Below are positions 6,497-9,039 of a DNA stretch of 9,039 bases, piece by piece; position 1 is the stretch's first letter; the number at the start of each line of letters is the position of its first letter. The notes under the pieces are model-generated. The model was not told the DNA's origin and ran no database searches. It saw only the letters and a list, made by a program, of their open reading frames with translations. Made by a program: the position numbers and the translations under genes. The DNA is from Campylobacterales bacterium (GTDB lineage: Bacteria; Campylobacterota; Campylobacteria; Campylobacterales; QNZT01). The DNA lies in assembly GCA_015662615.1 (NCBI GenBank), contig DQTU01000146.1, positions 1-9,039 of the forward strand, in the 5' to 3' direction.

Positions 6497-8062
6497 ATGA
6501 CATATAGACTTATTATATTTATTGTTGCTATTATCTTTGGAGTAGTTATGTCGATGCCATCGTTTTTACAGACAGAGAAAGGCTCTAAGATAAACTTAGG
6601 GCTTGATCTACAAGGTGGTCTTCACATGCTCTTGGGTGTCAAAACTGAAGAGGCGATAAAATCAAAGATAAAAACCATAGCTTCAAGTATCAAGTTTTCA
6701 ACTGATGACAATGATATCATCATCGATGATTTGAAGATCCGTGAAGAGCTTATCACCTTTGAGCTTTTAGACAAAGATGAGATTTTGTATATCGACAAGA
6801 TGTTGAGTGAAATTCAAGGTTTAAATGTTGAAAAGCAGGGTCTACTTTACGAGATAACACTTACTGAAGAAGAGAAGGTAGCGGTAAAAGATTACGCTCT
6901 CAAACAAGCAGTTGACACGATTCGTAATCGTTTAGATCAATTTGGATTGGCTGAACCTACGGTTGCAAAACAAGGTCTTGATAAGATTTTAGTAGAGCTT
7001 CCTGGTGTTAAAACCCAAGAAGAGGAGAAAAGAGCAAGAGAGCTTATCGCAAAACCTGCTTATCTTCAAATGATGGCGGTAGATGAAAAAAGAGCGGATC
7101 AAGTTTATACGCTTAGTGAAGCTGGAGCTGCTGAATATGGTGATGTGATACTGCCAGATATCAACAAAAAAGAGAAACACCTTTTAAAAGAGGTTCCTAT
7201 CTTAGATGGTAGTATGTTAACAGATGCGAGAGTTTCGTTTAATGAATCAAATCAGCCAATTATCAACTTTACGCTGAATTCTACAGGAGCCAAGATCTTT
7301 GGTAACTTCTCAGGAGACAATGTTGGAAATAGAATGGCGGTTGTACTTGACGGTATCGTTTATAGTGCTCCTGTAATTCGAGAACGGATTGGTGGAGGAA
7401 GTGGTCAAATTTCTGGTGCATTTACCCTGGAAGAAGCAAGTGATGTTGCAATTGCACTTCGTTCAGGTGCACTTTTAGCACCAGTTGAGTTGCTTGAAAA
7501 AAGTTCTATTGGTCCCTCTTTAGGTGCGGATAGTATCAGGGCGAGTATGATGGCTTTGGCTGCTGGATTTGCTTTGGTATTTTTCTTTATGATTCTCTAT
7601 TATGGATATGCTGGGCTTATCGCTGATGTTGCACTTTTGTCAAATCTCTTTATCATCATCGCTGTTATGGCAATGTTTGGAGCAACTCTGACCCTTCCAG
7701 GAATGGCAGGAATCGTACTTACTGTTGGTATGGCAGTTGATGCCAATGTTATCATCAATGAGCGGATAAGGGAGCTTTTAAATAGTGGAGCGACGATAAA
7801 GACGGCTATCGAAAAGGGGTATTCAAATGCCTTGACTGCAATTTTGGATGCAAATATTACGACTTTGATTGCAGCGGTAATACTTTATGCTTATGGTACT
7901 GGAGCGATTAAAGGTTTTTCATTGACAATTAGTATCGGTATCTTAGCTTCAATGTTGACTGCTATATTAGGGACACATGGTGTTTATGATTTCCTTTATC
8001 AGCGTATCAATAAAAGTAAAGATCTGAAAAAATGGTTTGGTATCACAAAGGAGGCAAAATAA
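6497..8062 (+). CDS. secD: Protein translocase subunit SecD
   Basis: A 521-residue inner-membrane RND-superfamily subunit. With SecF it uses the proton gradient to pull exported proteins from SecYEG on the periplasmic side. TM1 (about 4-22) is followed by the D1 motif LGLDLQGG (34-41), then a large periplasmic region (P1 domain) with DTIRNRLDQFG (140-150) and VVLDGIVYSAPVI (282-294). A five-helix bundle follows (about 347-500). The TM4 motif GMAVDANVIINERIREL (411-427) carries Asp415, equivalent to the aspartate needed for proton transport in studied SecDF proteins. The length fits the shorter SecD type rather than the 615-aa E. coli form. The gene follows yajC by 11 nt with only a weak ribosome binding site, and its stop overlaps the secF start by one base. 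Confidence 0.96.
   Translation: MTYRLIIFIVAIIFGVVMSMPSFLQTEKGSKINLGLDLQGGLHMLLGVKTEEAIKSKIKTIASSIKFSTDDNDIIIDDLKIREELITFELLDKDEILYIDKMLSEIQGLNVEKQGLLYEITLTEEEKVAVKDYALKQAVDTIRNRLDQFGLAEPTVAKQGLDKILVELPGVKTQEEEKRARELIAKPAYLQMMAVDEKRADQVYTLSEAGAAEYGDVILPDINKKEKHLLKEVPILDGSMLTDARVSFNESNQPIINFTLNSTGAKIFGNFSGDNVGNRMAVVLDGIVYSAPVIRERIGGGSGQISGAFTLEEASDVAIALRSGALLAPVELLEKSSIGPSLGADSIRASMMALAAGFALVFFFMILYYGYAGLIADVALLSNLFIIIAVMAMFGATLTLPGMAGIVLTVGMAVDANVIINERIRELLNSGATIKTAIEKGYSNALTAILDANITTLIAAVILYAYGTGAIKGFSLTISIGILASMLTAILGTHGVYDFLYQRINKSKDLKKWFGITKEAK
8048..8054 (+). promoter_or_regulatory. Strong ribosome binding site that decides the secF start
   Basis: AAGGAGG, a near-perfect Shine-Dalgarno sequence, lies within the last secD codons, 7 nt before the ATG at 8062. 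It rules against the in-frame ATG at 8032, which would add ten residues ahead of the normal SecF N-terminus. The secD stop and secF start share one base (TAATG), so translation is probably coupled. Confidence 0.8.
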
Positions 8063-9033
8063 TGGATTTTTTTAAATCACACAAGATATATGATTTTATG
8101 GGAAAAAGCAAAATGTTTATTGCCTTTTCTGCTTTTCTTATTTTCGCTTCTTGGGCTATTATTTTCACAAAAGGTTTGAACTACGGTATCGATTTTTCTG
8201 GTGGAACATTGGTTCAAGTAAAATACAACCAAGCTGCACCAATTGATAAGATCAGAGATGTAGTAACAGAAGTTGAGGCGTATAATTCAGCGAGCGTTAC
8301 AGAGTTTGGTGCACCTGAAGAGGTTATTATCAAAGTCCCTACTTCAAGTACCGTACTTGGAAGTGATATTGGTGATGAGATCAGGGCTTTATTAAAAGGA
8401 ACTGGAGATTTTGAGATCCGAAGAGTGGATATGGTTGGACCAAAAGTAGGAAGTGAACTTCGGGAAAAAGGGCTTATGGCAATGTTTCTTTCGATACTTG
8501 CAATTTTGATCTATATCGCATTTCGTTTTGAGTGGCGTTTTGGTGTGGCTTCTGTGTTTGCCCTTATCCATGATGTCTCTATCGCACTTGGTATGATCGC
8601 CTTGTTTCAAATCGATGTAAATCTTGATATCTTAGCTGCAATTTTAACCATCATGGGTTACTCTTTAAATGATACGATTATCGTATTTGATAGAATCCGT
8701 GAGGGAATTAGAGCGTCTAAGATCTATGACCTATTTCAAATTATCAATGAGTCAATTACCAAAACCTTGTCTCGTACAACATTGACTTCATTAACCACAT
8801 TTTTCGTGGTTTTAACGCTTTATCTATTTGGTGGAGAGATTATCAATGGATTTAGTTTTACGATGCTTGTTGGTATCATTGTAGGAACATATAGCTCTAT
8901 TTTTATCGCATCACCATTCCTAAAGTGGCTTGGATTTGATGTTGAGGGGTATAAGGTAAATGAAGCGAGAAAAGAGAAAGTAAGAATCGAAAAAGAGAAA
9001 ATGAGAGCCCAATATGAAGGTGGGACGCTTTAA
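8062..9033 (+). CDS. secF: Protein translocase subunit SecF
   Basis: 323 residues, the usual SecF length, from the ATG at 8062. It is the inner-membrane partner of SecD. TM1 (about 18-36) leads to the motif YGIDFSGGT (41-49), a periplasmic P4 domain (about 50-130) and a conserved VGPKVGSELR (125-134). Five further membrane helices follow (about 137-290). The TM4 motif GYSLNDTIIVFDRIRE (199-214) carries Asp204, and SRTTLTSLTT (237-246) carries Arg238; both match residues implicated in proton conduction in Thermus SecDF. The C-terminal 30 residues are charged, rich in Lys and Glu, and cytosolic. The gene is complete, and only six bases follow its stop. Confidence 0.96.
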   Translation: MDFFKSHKIYDFMGKSKMFIAFSAFLIFASWAIIFTKGLNYGIDFSGGTLVQVKYNQAAPIDKIRDVVTEVEAYNSASVTEFGAPEEVIIKVPTSSTVLGSDIGDEIRALLKGTGDFEIRRVDMVGPKVGSELREKGLMAMFLSILAILIYIAFRFEWRFGVASVFALIHDVSIALGMIALFQIDVNLDILAAILTIMGYSLNDTIIVFDRIREGIRASKIYDLFQIINESITKTLSRTTLTSLTTFFVVLTLYLFGGEIINGFSFTMLVGIIVGTYSSIFIASPFLKWLGFDVEGYKVNEARKEKVRIEKEKMRAQYEGGTL

Positions 9034-9039
9034 TTTTCA

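Noticed and set aside
6989..7180. 63-codon open frame on the - strand within secD
   Set aside because: Antisense to a conserved part of secD, with no family resemblance and no ribosome binding site of note.
8032..8061. Ten-residue N-terminal extension of SecF from ATG 8032
   Set aside because: The strong AAGGAGG at 8048-8054 points to ATG 8062, and the extension would overlap secD and add residues not typical of SecF.
8392..8610. 72-codon open frame on the - strand within secF
   Set aside because: Antisense to conserved SecF membrane segments; the His/Lys-rich translation is a by-product of the codons on the other strand.
1..9039. CRISPR arrays, tRNA or rRNA genes, phage or defence genes
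   Set aside because: Looked for and not seen. The only notable repeat is the inverted repeat at 4790-4956, and coding sequence fills the rest.

Overview
The window looks like chromosomal DNA from a low-GC Campylobacterota (Epsilonproteobacteria; a Sulfurimonas- or Sulfurovum-like organism). This rests on AT-rich codon use, a short seven-helix Lnt, and the proteins' general character. It is a judgement from the sequence, not a database match.

Left part (about 1-4796, + strand): three tightly coupled genes from what is probably the end of a surface-polysaccharide (LPS/O-antigen or capsule) cluster. They are a full glutamine-dependent asparagine-synthetase-family amidotransferase (asnB-like), a GT4 glycosyltransferase, and a second asnB paralogue. 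Neighbours overlap by 10 and 4 nt, so the three are very likely one transcript with translational coupling. The second AsnB keeps the fold and the ATP-binding PP-loop. It has lost the N-terminal catalytic Cys and the other glutaminase residues, and parts of its synthetase core are altered. AsnB homologues in such clusters (WbpS type) can amidate sugar uronic acids rather than make asparagine, and that is the likelier role here.

Middle (4790-4956): the short gap between the convergent asnB2 and lnt genes is filled by a 167-nt near-palindrome with 32-nt terminal inverted arms (31/32 matching) and a nested inner hairpin. The stop codons of both flanking genes lie in the arms. Five of its imperfect pairs are C-A mismatches on the + strand but G-U wobbles on the - strand, so the structure reads best as an RNA made in the lnt direction. 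TA dinucleotides at both edges also fit a small MITE-like insertion.

Right part (4954-9033): core envelope-biogenesis genes. lnt (apolipoprotein N-acyltransferase, - strand) runs head-to-head with, and overlaps, yajC-secD-secF (+ strand). The latter encode the accessory membrane complex that uses the proton gradient to help SecYEG export proteins. Lipoprotein precursors exported by Sec are the eventual substrates of Lnt, so the two divergent units are linked in function.

Nothing in the window is a clear new system such as a defence island, CRISPR array or phage. The points most worth following up are the strand-biased long hairpin and the asnB pair with one glutaminase-dead member.
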